Shown here: piece after piece, positions 17,839-26,447 of the stretch
How positions within the stretch are numbered: the first letter of the stretch is position 1
Layout of the letters: each line of letters begins with the position of its first letter
Origin: Flavobacterium sp. ov086
GTDB taxonomy: Bacteria > Bacteroidota > Bacteroidia > Flavobacteriales > Flavobacteriaceae
Assembly: GCF_900187965.1 (NCBI RefSeq)
Contig: NZ_FZNL01000007.1
Coordinates: 128,405-192,404 of the forward strand
DNA length: 64,000 bases
Direction: 5' to 3'
The notes under the pieces: generated by a model
Seen by the model: the letters and a program-made list of their open reading frames with translations, nothing else
Database searches by the model: none
What the model was told of the DNA's origin: nothing
Program-made: the position numbers and the translations under genes

Positions 17839-17876
17839 ATAAACCAGTCTTTTTACAAGACTGGTTTATGTTTTTT
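17839..17876 (+). terminator. Intrinsic terminator of the sigma/SusCD unit
   Basis: ATAAACCAGTCTT (17839-17851) pairs perfectly with AAGACTGGTTTAT (17857-17869) and is followed by GTTTTTT. A 13-bp stem, 5-base loop and T-run make a strong terminator, implying that the phosphatase gene at 18359 is transcribed separately. Confidence 0.85.
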
Positions 17877-17953
17877 AGACACAGATTAAAGGACTTTTGA
17901 AATCAAAGATAGTTAGCCAAGATAGCCTGATAAGATATTGTCAATAACAATTT

Positions 17954-18142
17954 GTTCCATCGGAACATCTCATTGGTAGAAAAAAAAATAGATCGTGAGA
18001 AATATCATCCTGTAAGGACGTTTGACAAATTGTGTGTCTAATCTGTATGTGTTTTTACCGTTATTATTTATAAAATCAAACGTTCCTACGAACGTAAAAA
18101 ATGCCATATTTATTTGACTACCGATGAGATGTTCCGATAAAA
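17954..18142. repeat. Palindromic intergenic element, copy B
   Basis: Starts GTTCCATCGGAACATCTCAT and ends with the inverted CTACCGATGAGATGTTCCGA (18118-18137). In between are a damaged CATCCTGTAAGGACG and AAACGTTCCTACGAACGT. It is in the reverse orientation to the copies at 31727 and 54253. Together with the terminators it accounts for most of the 614-base gap 17745-18358. Confidence 0.7.
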
Positions 18143-18240
18143 CAAAAAATAATTGATATAAATGTTGCATTCCTCCGGAACTTTAATAATTGAATTACAT
18201 ACGAAGTAACCACAACAAACTACACGAGCTATGGTTGTAT

Positions 18241-18293
18241 AAAAAAGTGAAACGCCTTTTTTTAGCCCCAATAAACTATTGTTTCTATGTGTT
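18241..18293. repeat. Short intergenic repeat, upstream copy flanking phosphatase gene
   Basis: AAAGTGAAACGCCTTTTT followed by TAGC and GTTTCTATGTG. A related copy (AAAGTGAAATACCTTTTT, then ACTATGTTTCTATGTG) lies in the same orientation at 20211-20258, just past the phosphatase gene, so the gene is bracketed by direct repeats. Confidence 0.5.
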
Positions 18294-18358
18294 AAATTAA
18301 GCTCAACGATATAAAAATAAAATTACCTAGCAGTTTTAAAAAATAACCCCAATTTACA

Positions 18359-20182
18359 ATGAAAAAATTAATCACCCTTTTTTGTCTCCAATTTTTCCTG
18401 TTTGTACAAGCGCAGGAATACAGTTCTTCAAACATTCATTCGCATAATGATTATGCGAGTAAATTGCCTTTTTATGAGGCTTATTCTAATGAAGCCGGCG
18501 TTATTGAAGCCGATGTTTTTTTGGTAAATAATGATTTGCCTGTTGCGCATACTTCAAAAGAAATTACGACTTATAACACGCTTAGAAGTATGTATTTGGA
18601 TCCTTTATCTAATAAATTAAAGACTTTGGGCGGAAAAGCATATCCAAGTAATAAGCCTTTAATTTTAATGATCGACATAAAAACAGAAGCAGAGCCGACT
18701 TTGAAATTAATCGTTCAGCAATTAAAAATGTATCCGGATTTGATTTCGAATAAAAATCTAAAAGTGGTTATTTCCGGAAGTCGACCTTCTCCGGCAAACT
18801 GGAAAGATTATCCTGAGTTTATTTATTTTGATGGAAGACTGAATGAAAATTATACTCCGGAACAATTATCCCGTGTAGAAATGATTAGCGAGGATTTGAA
18901 AGAAATCACAATTTGGAATGGTAAAGGTGTAATGACACAAGCGGATGCTGAGAAAGTACAAGCGATTATTAAGAAAGTTCACGATCAGAATAAAAAAATC
19001 AGATTCTGGGGAACTCAGGATAATGTGAATACGTGGATGACTTTGATGAATTTAAAAGTCGATTATATCGCAACAGATAATGTTCCGACATTGACACAAT
19101 TCATCAATAATATCAAAACGACTTTTTATCAAAATACCGAGTTTCATCAGGCTTATGTTCCTAAAAGCGGATTGTCATTTTCTAAAAAGAAACCTAAAAA
19201 TGTAATTCTGTTAATTGGCGACGGAATGGGATTAACGCAGATTTACGCAGGTTATACAGCGAATAAAGGTCAGTTGAGTTTATTCAATATTCCAACTCAG
19301 GGATTGTCTATCACTAAATCTTCAGATAGTTATATTACAGATTCGGCAGCAGGAGCAACGGCAATGGCAACGGGACATAAAACTAATAATAGATTTATTA
19401 GTGTTGACGAAAACGGAAAACCTCTGGAATTAATCACGCAACAATTAATTAAAAAAAATTATAAAACAGCAATAATCTCAGCAGGAAATATTACTGATGC
19501 TACTCCGGCGGCTTTTTATGCACATCAATCTGATAGAAGTTATAGCGAACCTATTGCAGCAGATTTTCTGTCAAATCTATCAGATATTTTGATTGGAGGA
19601 GGGCAAAAAGAGTTTTATTCCAGAAAAGACGGTAAAGATTTATCTAAAATATTGATCGAAAAAGGATATACTTTTTCGGATAAATTCAGCAGTTTAGATA
19701 CGATTAAGAACAGCAAATTTGTAGTTTTAGAAGATGCTTCGGTAGTTTCTATGAAAGCGGGTAGAGGTGAATTTTTAACTAAATCTTTGGCGAAAGCAAC
19801 ATCAACATTTGCCAAAACAAAGAATCCGTTTTTCATCATGGCGGAAGGTGCGCAAATTGATTACGGCGGACATCAAAACAATGTGGAATATGTAGTGCGT
19901 GAAATGCTGGATTTTGATAAAGCAGTGGGACAGGCAATGGAATTTGTAGACAAAAATCCAGAAACTTTACTAATCGTGACAGCAGATCATGAAACTGGCG
20001 GACTTTCTTTAATCGACGGAAGTACAGAAAAAGGATTTGTACACGGAAGTTTTAGTACAAACGATCATACAGCTGTTCCGGTTCCTGTTTTTGCTTATGG
20101 ACCAGGTGCGCAGAATTTTATGGGAGTTTACCAAAATACAGAGATTTACACGAAGATAATGGAAGCTCTTTCTACAAAATAA
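18359..20182 (+). CDS. Secreted fusion: GDPD/PI-PLC-like domain plus alkaline phosphatase
   Basis: 607 residues with a signal peptide ending near FVQAQ (residue 19). Residues ~25-250 resemble the glycerophosphodiesterase/PI-PLC-like barrel of the AIM6 type (HSHNDYASKLPFYEA, VIEADVFL, LPVAHTS, LILMIDIKTE, YIATDNVPT). Residues ~280-607 are a PhoA-type alkaline phosphatase: VILLIGDGMG (metal ligand Asp288), TDSAAGATAMATGHKT (nucleophile Ser329), AEGAQIDYGGH and TADHETGG (metal ligands). A plausible role is to cut phosphodiesters and remove the resulting monoester phosphate in the periplasm or outside the cell. It follows the ECF/SusCD unit on the same strand, after a terminator. Substrate specificity is inference. 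Confidence 0.88.
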   Translation: MKKLITLFCLQFFLFVQAQEYSSSNIHSHNDYASKLPFYEAYSNEAGVIEADVFLVNNDLPVAHTSKEITTYNTLRSMYLDPLSNKLKTLGGKAYPSNKPLILMIDIKTEAEPTLKLIVQQLKMYPDLISNKNLKVVISGSRPSPANWKDYPEFIYFDGRLNENYTPEQLSRVEMISEDLKEITIWNGKGVMTQADAEKVQAIIKKVHDQNKKIRFWGTQDNVNTWMTLMNLKVDYIATDNVPTLTQFINNIKTTFYQNTEFHQAYVPKSGLSFSKKKPKNVILLIGDGMGLTQIYAGYTANKGQLSLFNIPTQGLSITKSSDSYITDSAAGATAMATGHKTNNRFISVDENGKPLELITQQLIKKNYKTAIISAGNITDATPAAFYAHQSDRSYSEPIAADFLSNLSDILIGGGQKEFYSRKDGKDLSKILIEKGYTFSDKFSSLDTIKNSKFVVLEDASVVSMKAGRGEFLTKSLAKATSTFAKTKNPFFIMAEGAQIDYGGHQNNVEYVVREMLDFDKAVGQAMEFVDKNPETLLIVTADHETGGLSLIDGSTEKGFVHGSFSTNDHTAVPVPVFAYGPGAQNFMGVYQNTEIYTKIMEALSTK

Positions 20183-20210
20183 TTAATTCTTAACTCGTGA
20201 AGTGTAATAA

Positions 20211-20258
20211 AAAGTGAAATACCTTTTTGAGCGTGCAGAGACTATGTTTCTATGTGCT
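20211..20258. repeat. Short intergenic repeat, downstream copy flanking phosphatase gene
   Basis: AAAGTGAAATACCTTTTTGA followed by ACTATGTTTCTATGTG. It is related to 18241-18293 in the same orientation. Confidence 0.5.
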
Positions 20259-20323
20259 GGAACAATTACACTCAATGGTTGTTTCTTAATATACTATTTT
20301 AAGCTTCTCTAATTATTAAGTAA

Positions 20324-20361
20324 AAAAAAACAGCAGTAAAGTATTTTACTGCTGTTTTTTT
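20324..20361. terminator. Bidirectional intrinsic terminator between phosphatase and YceI genes
   Basis: AAAAAAACAGCAGTAAA (20324-20340) pairs perfectly over 17 bases with TTTACTGCTGTTTTTTT (20345-20361) around a 4-base loop. A- and T-runs on either side let it work for both convergent genes. Confidence 0.9.
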
Positions 20362-20420
20362 GTAGTTGTACTTTTAGTACTTTTTCAATATTAAGGTATT
20401 GAGAATAACAATTTTAGTTT

Positions 20421-20966
20421 TTACATTTTTGCAAGCGATAAATTAAAACTTACTTTGATTTTATCCGCTACTTTTTTGCTAACCAGTTTTGGAATTTCGA
20501 TATCAAAATCTTCCGGTTTTATATCAAAATTTCCTGTTACCGTAATCTTGTCACCTGATTTTGAAATTTTGGCATTTGCAATTATTTTTACTGTTTTTCC
20601 GTGAAGGGTTAAATCTCCCGAAATCTTTGCTGCTTTAGCCGTAGCCGAAAGCTTTGATACGTCAAAATCTTCAACTTTTCCTTTAAATGTTGCTTTAGGA
20701 AATTTGTCTGATTCTACATAATTTTCATTAAAGTGTTCTTCCATTAAGGCTACTTTAAAGCGAAACCCTTTCATGAGCGTTAAAACGGCAATTTCTCCAG
20801 TTGATGATTCTAAAATTGCAGATGTGTTTTTATTTTCTGCGGCAACTTCTTCAACCGCTTCAACAGAAGCTTCAAATTTTAAACTACCTGTTTTTGTCGC
20901 ATATTTTTGAGCTGAAACAGGTACTATACCAGCAAACAAAAATAGGAGTACGATTATATTTTTCAT
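20421..20966 (-). CDS. YceI-like periplasmic protein
   Basis: 181 residues with a signal peptide ending near PVSAQ. The YceI lipocalin-like fold is suggested by TGSLKFEASVE, NTSAILESSTGEIAVLTLMKGFRFKVALMEEHFNENY, FPKATFKGKVEDF, ISGDLTLHGKTVKI and GNFDIKPEDFDI. YceI proteins bind long isoprenoids, such as quinone-like molecules, in the periplasm. It is the last gene of a five-gene minus-strand operon, 12 bases after the cytochrome gene, so a link to redox chemistry at the envelope is reasonable, though not shown by the sequence. A strong bidirectional terminator follows. Confidence 0.85.
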   Translation of the reverse strand: MKNIIVLLFLFAGIVPVSAQKYATKTGSLKFEASVEAVEEVAAENKNTSAILESSTGEIAVLTLMKGFRFKVALMEEHFNENYVESDKFPKATFKGKVEDFDVSKLSATAKAAKISGDLTLHGKTVKIIANAKISKSGDKITVTGNFDIKPEDFDIEIPKLVSKKVADKIKVSFNLSLAKM

Positions 20967-20978
20967 TTTAGTGTCGAT

Positions 20979-21329
20979 TTAATTTTCTAATAATCCGTCC
21001 GAATTCCATTTTAGAATTGCATCTATTTTATCCTGAGGCATTCTTCCAGCTTTTGGCATTTGTCCCGGAGATCCGTTTTGTCGCTGTATTCTATCTAAGA
21101 AATCAGTATTTAGTACAGCGTCTTTTACCTGATCATAGGTTTCTAAAGGTATAAGGGTTGAACCGCCACCATGGCAGGCAGTGCAATTTGCATCAACAAT
21201 TGATTTAACATTTGCTTTGTAAGTGACTTTGCCAACAATTACTTTAGATTCTTGCAGGCTCTCGTAAGTAGCAGATTCACAGCTATATAATGATAGTATA
21301 ATGCCGGATAGGTAAATGTATTTTTTCAT
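20979..21329 (-). CDS. Mono-haem cytochrome c lipoprotein
   Basis: 116 residues. A lipoprotein signal (LSLYSC, Cys17) is followed by one haem-binding motif CTACH (Cys49, Cys52, His53) inside VKSIVDANCTACHGGG. Met91 in GQMPKAG or Met97 is the likely second axial ligand, and the end PQDKIDAILKWNSDGLLEN is typical of small class I cytochrome domains. It should be a membrane-anchored electron carrier facing the periplasm or outside. It lies between the DUF5777 gene (11-base gap) and the YceI gene (12-base gap), so these are clearly co-transcribed. Confidence 0.88.
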   Translation of the reverse strand: MKKYIYLSGIILSLYSCESATYESLQESKVIVGKVTYKANVKSIVDANCTACHGGGSTLIPLETYDQVKDAVLNTDFLDRIQRQNGSPGQMPKAGRMPQDKIDAILKWNSDGLLEN

Positions 21330-21340
21330 ATTTAATACTT

Positions 21341-22186
21341 TTAAAAAACTCTATATAAATTAAACCCAAAGAAAAAATCGCCTTTACCCCAATTGCCGGC
21401 AGCACTTGTTAGATAGCCACTTTCGGTCATTGATTGTGAGTTTGTAAAAAGCAACTGAAAAATATGTCCTCCGGTGTCTATGTCCAGCCCAACAGATAGT
21501 GGATTGTTATAGAAACTTGGCTTGTCAAAATTCTGAGCATATTCTAAATTAAGAGAAAGTCTTTTGGTTAATTTCAATCGTCCTCCGGCGCCCAAAGTAA
21601 ATTGGTTGTCGTTTTCTATAGCAGGATTGTATAGGTTTTTGTGGATAAAAGAAGGCGCTAATTCTAAAGATATTCTCTCCGAAATTTTTCTTGAAATCAA
21701 AATTTGATTAATATAACTCAATCGGTCAGAAAACTCGATTTTAGGATAATCGTCCTTTTTTAATCCACTGTTAAAATCTATTGTACTATACCCTACAACA
21801 TCAAGAGGAAACTCATTGCTTTGTCTTAGAAGTCTAAATTTTACCGATGCTTCGTTTATTTTTAGTAAAGTATGATGTGATGCGCTTACCGAAAGCCAAT
21901 CAGTTACACCATAAATACCTCCAATTTTTGTAGTTGCATCATCAAAGCCAAAAAACTCAGAGATTCCACCTTTTACTGATCCAAATCGATGAGATATTAC
22001 CATGTAAAACTCTTTTTTGGCCGCTAACTTTGTAGATTGCAGAGTTATAATCTGTAAAGCTTTAAATGTAGCAGTTACGTTTTTGTCAGCCACTTGTGTC
22101 GAATCCAGACCAGACAGCAAATCCTCTTGTGCATTACTATATAGACAGATTAGTAAACTGGCTATTAAGATTATTTTTTTTTTCAT
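21341..22186 (-). CDS. DUF5777 family beta-barrel-like protein
   Basis: About 281 residues from the start at 22186 (MKKKIILIASLLI). This was preferred to an upstream ATG at 22210 because it gives a clean signal peptide ending SNAQ and does not overlap the preceding gene. Motifs of the DUF5777 family are FKALQIITLQSTKLAAKKEF, ISHRFGSVKGGISEFFGFDD, GIYGVTDWLSVSASH and the closing GDFFFGFNLYRVF. Alternating strands and a terminal Phe suggest an outer-membrane barrel. No function is established to my knowledge; its place in the operon beside a cytochrome suggests a channel or scaffold for a redox system. Confidence 0.82.
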   Translation of the reverse strand: MKKKIILIASLLICLYSNAQEDLLSGLDSTQVADKNVTATFKALQIITLQSTKLAAKKEFYMVISHRFGSVKGGISEFFGFDDATTKIGGIYGVTDWLSVSASHHTLLKINEASVKFRLLRQSNEFPLDVVGYSTIDFNSGLKKDDYPKIEFSDRLSYINQILISRKISERISLELAPSFIHKNLYNPAIENDNQFTLGAGGRLKLTKRLSLNLEYAQNFDKPSFYNNPLSVGLDIDTGGHIFQLLFTNSQSMTESGYLTSAAGNWGKGDFFFGFNLYRVF

Positions 22187-22188
22187 AT

Positions 22189-22584
22189 TTAGTTTTGTTG
22201 AATACTGCATTGATCAAATTTTACGACTGAGAACAAATCATCAAAACCAATACATCGTCCTTTTATATTGATCTGCTTGTTTAGGAAAGTTTTGGATGCT
22301 TTTTCATTCATTTTGCAAAATACTTTACGATCTATTACCATAGAAGAATCTGTAACTTCAGAAACTTTTCCTTCAATTTCGATTGTTTTGTTTAAGTATT
22401 TAGTGTCTGCCTTTAATGGATTGAGATTGTATTCGTTCTCTATACGTTCGGCGGTAATTGTAAGTGCTGATTTTTCATTATTGATGTCTCTGGCATCTTT
22501 ATATAAAACATTCTGATAGATATAATAGGGGCCAAAACTTATTAATAATAAAACCATTACAATCTTGATTCGTGTTTTATTCAT
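22189..22584 (-). CDS. Membrane-anchored OB-fold protein (tRNA_anti-like)
   Basis: 131 residues: one N-terminal membrane anchor (IKIVMVLLLISFGPYYIY), a short linker, then an OB-fold-like domain (YLNKTIEIEGKVSEVTDSSMVI, NKQINIKGRCIGFDDLFSVVKFDQCSI) as in the family named tRNA_anti-like. Despite the name these envelope versions are not known to bind tRNA. It sits directly before the DUF5777 gene, with 2 bases between stop and start, and after the COG4315-type lipoprotein gene in the same operon. Function unknown. Confidence 0.78.
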   Translation of the reverse strand: MNKTRIKIVMVLLLISFGPYYIYQNVLYKDARDINNEKSALTITAERIENEYNLNPLKADTKYLNKTIEIEGKVSEVTDSSMVIDRKVFCKMNEKASKTFLNKQINIKGRCIGFDDLFSVVKFDQCSIQQN

Positions 22585-22686
22585 CTTGATTTTTGATTTT
22601 AAATTTTACTATAGTGTAGCAGAATCTTTTTTTATTATTTCAGATTAGCTCAATTTTACGGGAGCTAATCTGAAATTTTAGAATTC

Positions 22687-23592
22687 TTATATTGCCAGTG
22701 GCATGTCTTTTACAGGTACTGGCCAAACAGCCGGACTTGGGAAACTAATTCCTTTATTTGAACCTCTTACATTGGCATCCTGACCAAAATAATACAAAGG
22801 CCAACCGTTGTAAACCAGTTGCGATTTACCAAATACTGTAATAACACTAAATTTTGATTTATCAAGAATTGACGGAACAACAATTTTATCTGTTTCATAG
22901 ATTGGCCAAACAGCGTTATTTGAAAAATCTGATTTCGTAAAATTGTTCTTTTTGAAGTTATCATTCTTAAAAGTATACAATGTTAATCCTTTAGCGTCTG
23001 TAAAATAGGTAGTTAAGCCATCGCCAACAGTATAGTCTGATTTGTAGTTTTTACCGTCATGTCCCACAAGCTGACTTCTAACAATCATAATCGAATAGTC
23101 TGGTTTTGCAATAAACCAAATACCGCCAACTCCGTCACCAGTTGTTTTTCCGGCAGCTTCCAGTGTGTTTTTACCTCCGTTGCCATATGCATCGCTTCCA
23201 GAAACTGGTGCATAGTAGTACAATGGCCAACCTTTATAGGTTACTTGTTTTTTACCAGATGTAGTAGTTATGGTTCCAAAATCTGAGAATGTTAGTCCTG
23301 CACCTAATTTATCTGCAGTTAAATTATCTACAACAAAAGCAGGCCATAAGGCTTCACATCCTCCTGTGCAAGATGCCTGTCCGTTTGCATCAGTTGCGAA
23401 AACATATAACGAACGTCCGGATTTATCAGAAAGATAAGTTCCCAATGTCGCACTTGTAGAAAGATTAACTTCTGTTTTTAATTCGGGAGGAGCAGGAGTA
23501 GTAGTGGGGTCACTGCTATTATCACTACTACAGCTTACGAAAAAGGTTGTTACAAAAGCAACTAAGGCGAATTTAATTTGTTTTAATTTCAT
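22687..23592 (-). CDS. COG4315-type lipoprotein with two Yx(F/W/Y)xxD repeats
   Basis: 301 residues with a lipoprotein signal (TFFVSC, Cys21) and a Ser/Thr/Pro linker. Two copies of the 'secreted repeat of unknown function' (Lipoprotein_15) follow. The first has LGTYLSDKSGRSLYVFATD and CTGGCEALWPAF, then KQVTYKGWPLYYYA. The second has LTTYFTDAKGLTLYTFKND and NAVWPIYE, then SQLVYNGWPLYYFGQD. The first repeat keeps two cysteines (CTGGC) that the second has lost. It heads the five-gene operon that includes a cytochrome c. Function is not established; a role in electron transfer is inferred from context. A candidate ECF-type promoter lies at 23812-23840. Confidence 0.85.
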   Translation of the reverse strand: MKLKQIKFALVAFVTTFFVSCSSDNSSDPTTTPAPPELKTEVNLSTSATLGTYLSDKSGRSLYVFATDANGQASCTGGCEALWPAFVVDNLTADKLGAGLTFSDFGTITTTSGKKQVTYKGWPLYYYAPVSGSDAYGNGGKNTLEAAGKTTGDGVGGIWFIAKPDYSIMIVRSQLVGHDGKNYKSDYTVGDGLTTYFTDAKGLTLYTFKNDNFKKNNFTKSDFSNNAVWPIYETDKIVVPSILDKSKFSVITVFGKSQLVYNGWPLYYFGQDANVRGSNKGISFPSPAVWPVPVKDMPLAI

Positions 23593-23811
23593 TGTTTCTT
23601 TGATTAGATTAATTATAGAAAAGGGAAAAAAGATACTTTACATAAGCAGTAAAGCATATTGTTGTATTGATTGCACATCAAGAAGTGATTCAAGTTTTGA
23701 TGAGTAGTTCATTCAATAATCAGAAAGGTTATTGCTACGAACTGTCATAAAAATAGAGTATCAGGTTTTTTAAGGGAGTCATCTCTTTACTGTTTTGATA
23801 GGATTCAATAG

Positions 23812-23840
23812 TAAAACAGCCTTGACGTAGATTACCCTAC
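23812..23840 (-). promoter_or_regulatory. Candidate ECF operator/promoter, site 3 (upstream of COG4315-type operon)
   Basis: On the minus strand GTAGGGTAA, 12 bases, CTGTTTTA. The spacing equals that of the sites at 27366-27394 and 27960-27988. It lies ~220 bases upstream of the lipoprotein start, in the 320-base gap after the TonB receptor gene. The rest of that gap shows nothing else clear. Confidence 0.6.
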
Positions 23841-23912
23841 CAAAGAATTGTTATTTTATGAAAAAAAATAAGAAAAGAGGCAATGTTTTTTTCTAATCTT
23901 GCTAAAATAGCT

Positions 23913-26447
23913 TTAAAGTGAAACTCTAAAACTCACATTTGGAGTTCTTTGCAATGCAAATGTTTCAACTTCCTCTATAGAATTAGTTAAAGAACTTATT
24001 CTATAATATTCGCTGATTTCATTTTTTCGGTTCAGGATATTTAAGATAGATATCCCTAATTTGTACTGAATTCCCTTTGTAGTTTCCCACTTGTAAGTCG
24101 AGGAAAAGTTAACCTGCGAAAAAATATGTAAATTGGTATTATTAGGTTTGTTGTAAACCAATACAGGATTCGAATTATCTATTTGGGAGTTATCCGGAGA
24201 GGTTTTTGGCCTTCCCGAAGACCATTTTGTCCCCAAAGCAATTTTGAAATTGTTTTTTTCATAAATCCCTGCCCATGAAACCGTATGCATTACCTCAAAG
24301 TTGTTGGGGAAACTTGGGTATTCATAACTGGCAAAATGATAATTGTTATGGTTATAAGTATAACTTAGCCAAGTCAAAAAGTGATTCATTTTTTTCTGAA
24401 CGAGCATTTCGGTTCCCCAAACTTCATAATCGCCGGTTATACGTACAAATTCTAACTGGTTCTGAAAACCCTGGCTTGAGGTTGTAATTCCGGATACTTT
24501 TTTATAAAAATTTTCGACATCCAATAACCAGTCATTCTTTTTGTAGAATAAGTTTAAAGATATTTGCTTACTTCTTTGAATAGGAATTGTTGTGTTATTA
24601 GAGATAATCCAGCGTCTTTTTTCAATGCCAAAATAATCTTTTTGCAAATCAATAGTTTGTTGTGAATTTTGACTTTTAAGTTCCCCCAGAAGCTCTAAAT
24701 TAAGATTTTTATTAATGCCATAGTTAAACTGAATACGCGGTTCTACGATATATTTTTTAAACTTTTCGATATAATTAATTCGCGTTCCCACCTTAAAATA
24801 TATCCTCGAAATGGTATCGTTGTATTTTCCTTCTAAAATTAAAGCATGAGTTCGAAGCACGTCTTTGACTTTACGATAGAAATCAGGATTTTGTACCTGT
24901 TCTAAATTAGTAATGCCAATTTCGTTGAACTGATAGCCATCGTTAAAACTAAATAGGGAGGTAATAGTATGGTTGTTTTCTAAATTGAATCCATTATTAT
25001 TTACCGTGTTTTCCTGAATGACGATTTGGTTCTCAAAGGTTGTTTTTTGATTGGCTAAAAGCTCATAAGAAGAATTATAAATATTGACTTTAGTTGTATT
25101 AAAGGCATTCCAGTTTCTTCTCCACGACAAGTTTCCACCATAATTTTGTTGACGCAAAACATTATTTTCCGATCTGTTCATATCATAAAATGTGGCACTT
25201 TGAAAAACTTCAAGATTGTCTTTAATAGTAATTAAATCCAGTATCAATTGATCTTTATTTCCAATTTTTTGAGCATATTTTAGGGTAGCATCATAAAAAC
25301 CAAATTTCTTGTCACTTTGGTAGTTGACATTTTGTTTGTCTGAAAAATCAGTTATGGTCGTGTTTTGAAATACTTTATTGAAATATTCTTTATATGTAGG
25401 GGTTTCTACAAAATCAGTAATGGATTTACGTGCCGAAATTTCGATCGAACTCTTTTTCGAAAGATTATATTTCGCATAAATATCAGCATTAATCATATTT
25501 ATTCCCGCACTAAACGAATTTTTTTCAGCAGTTTCAGGAGTAGAAGAAATTGCAACTACGCTAGAGACACTTTCTCCATAAAAAGCAGAGCTTCCGTTTT
25601 TATAAATTGAAATGGTGTGCGCCAAATTAGGATTGAAAACAGATATTAAACCAAAAAAATGTCCTGTTTGAAACATTCTTATTCCGTTCCATGAAAATAA
25701 ATTCTGATCGTGTGTACCACCGCGAACATTGATACTCGATACACTTTCGTCGATGCTGTTTACACCTGGTATTTGCTGCATGGTTTGCAAAGCATCCGGT
25801 TCGATAAGTCCGGGAAGAATACTAAACTTTTTAGGTTTTATTTCAAATGAGCCATCTTTGTTCTTGGAAATTCCCGAAGCTAAAATAGCACTGGTTTTAA
25901 TTTCTGCGAGCTCAGTAATTTCAGGGTCTAATTGTATTTGAAGGCAATTTTTAGAGTCAGAATTATTTGCCACAATCCTTTTAGTCAGGAATCCAACGTG
26001 GCTAATCAAAAATACATTTTCATTTTCTTTTTGAAATTCAAAATAACCGTTTGAATCCGTTGTAACCTGAGTTTTGTCAGATAAACTAATATTGGCGTTT
26101 TCAATGGGTTTTTTATCCATGTTCGAAAAGACGTATCCGCAAATTATTGGGGATTGATTTTCCTTCTTATAAATATTAATGAATTTATTGCCTATGTTTT
26201 CAAAAGACAAATTGGTGTTTTTTGCCAGATATTGCAGTTTTTGATCTAAAGAAATTGATCTCTTTGGAGGACTTAATCGCAGATCCTTAATGTTATCCTC
26301 CGTATAATTAAAAGTAACCTGATGTTGTTGCTCTATATTATTTATAATTTTTTTAAAAGGCATGAGTTTCCCTTTGTCCTGAGCAAAAAGATTCAGGGCA
26401 AGGAAAAAAAGAAAAAACAAAAAATGAAATTGTTTGGGGAGCAACAT
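23913..26447 (-). CDS. TonB-dependent receptor with STN-like and carboxypeptidase-like N-terminal domains
   Basis: 844 residues. After a signal peptide (FFLFFLALNLFAQ) comes an STN-type domain (~30-95: FKKIINNIEQQHQVTFNYTE, KLQYLAKNTNLSFENIGN). Next are a carboxypeptidase-like domain (~102-175: ICGYVFSNMDKKPIENANIS), the plug (~205-310: ALQTMQQIPGVNSI, INVRGGTHDQNLFSWNGIRM) and a beta-barrel ending NVSFRVSL. The length and the absence of a SusD gene point to a FecA-like receptor rather than a SusC. The FecR gene is immediately upstream (start and stop adjacent), so the STN domain probably signals to it. The ligand is unknown; a metal chelate or haem-type compound is one option. Confidence 0.92.
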   Translation of the reverse strand: MLLPKQFHFLFFLFFLALNLFAQDKGKLMPFKKIINNIEQQHQVTFNYTEDNIKDLRLSPPKRSISLDQKLQYLAKNTNLSFENIGNKFINIYKKENQSPIICGYVFSNMDKKPIENANISLSDKTQVTTDSNGYFEFQKENENVFLISHVGFLTKRIVANNSDSKNCLQIQLDPEITELAEIKTSAILASGISKNKDGSFEIKPKKFSILPGLIEPDALQTMQQIPGVNSIDESVSSINVRGGTHDQNLFSWNGIRMFQTGHFFGLISVFNPNLAHTISIYKNGSSAFYGESVSSVVAISSTPETAEKNSFSAGINMINADIYAKYNLSKKSSIEISARKSITDFVETPTYKEYFNKVFQNTTITDFSDKQNVNYQSDKKFGFYDATLKYAQKIGNKDQLILDLITIKDNLEVFQSATFYDMNRSENNVLRQQNYGGNLSWRRNWNAFNTTKVNIYNSSYELLANQKTTFENQIVIQENTVNNNGFNLENNHTITSLFSFNDGYQFNEIGITNLEQVQNPDFYRKVKDVLRTHALILEGKYNDTISRIYFKVGTRINYIEKFKKYIVEPRIQFNYGINKNLNLELLGELKSQNSQQTIDLQKDYFGIEKRRWIISNNTTIPIQRSKQISLNLFYKKNDWLLDVENFYKKVSGITTSSQGFQNQLEFVRITGDYEVWGTEMLVQKKMNHFLTWLSYTYNHNNYHFASYEYPSFPNNFEVMHTVSWAGIYEKNNFKIALGTKWSSGRPKTSPDNSQIDNSNPVLVYNKPNNTNLHIFSQVNFSSTYKWETTKGIQYKLGISILNILNRKNEISEYYRISSLTNSIEEVETFALQRTPNVSFRVSL

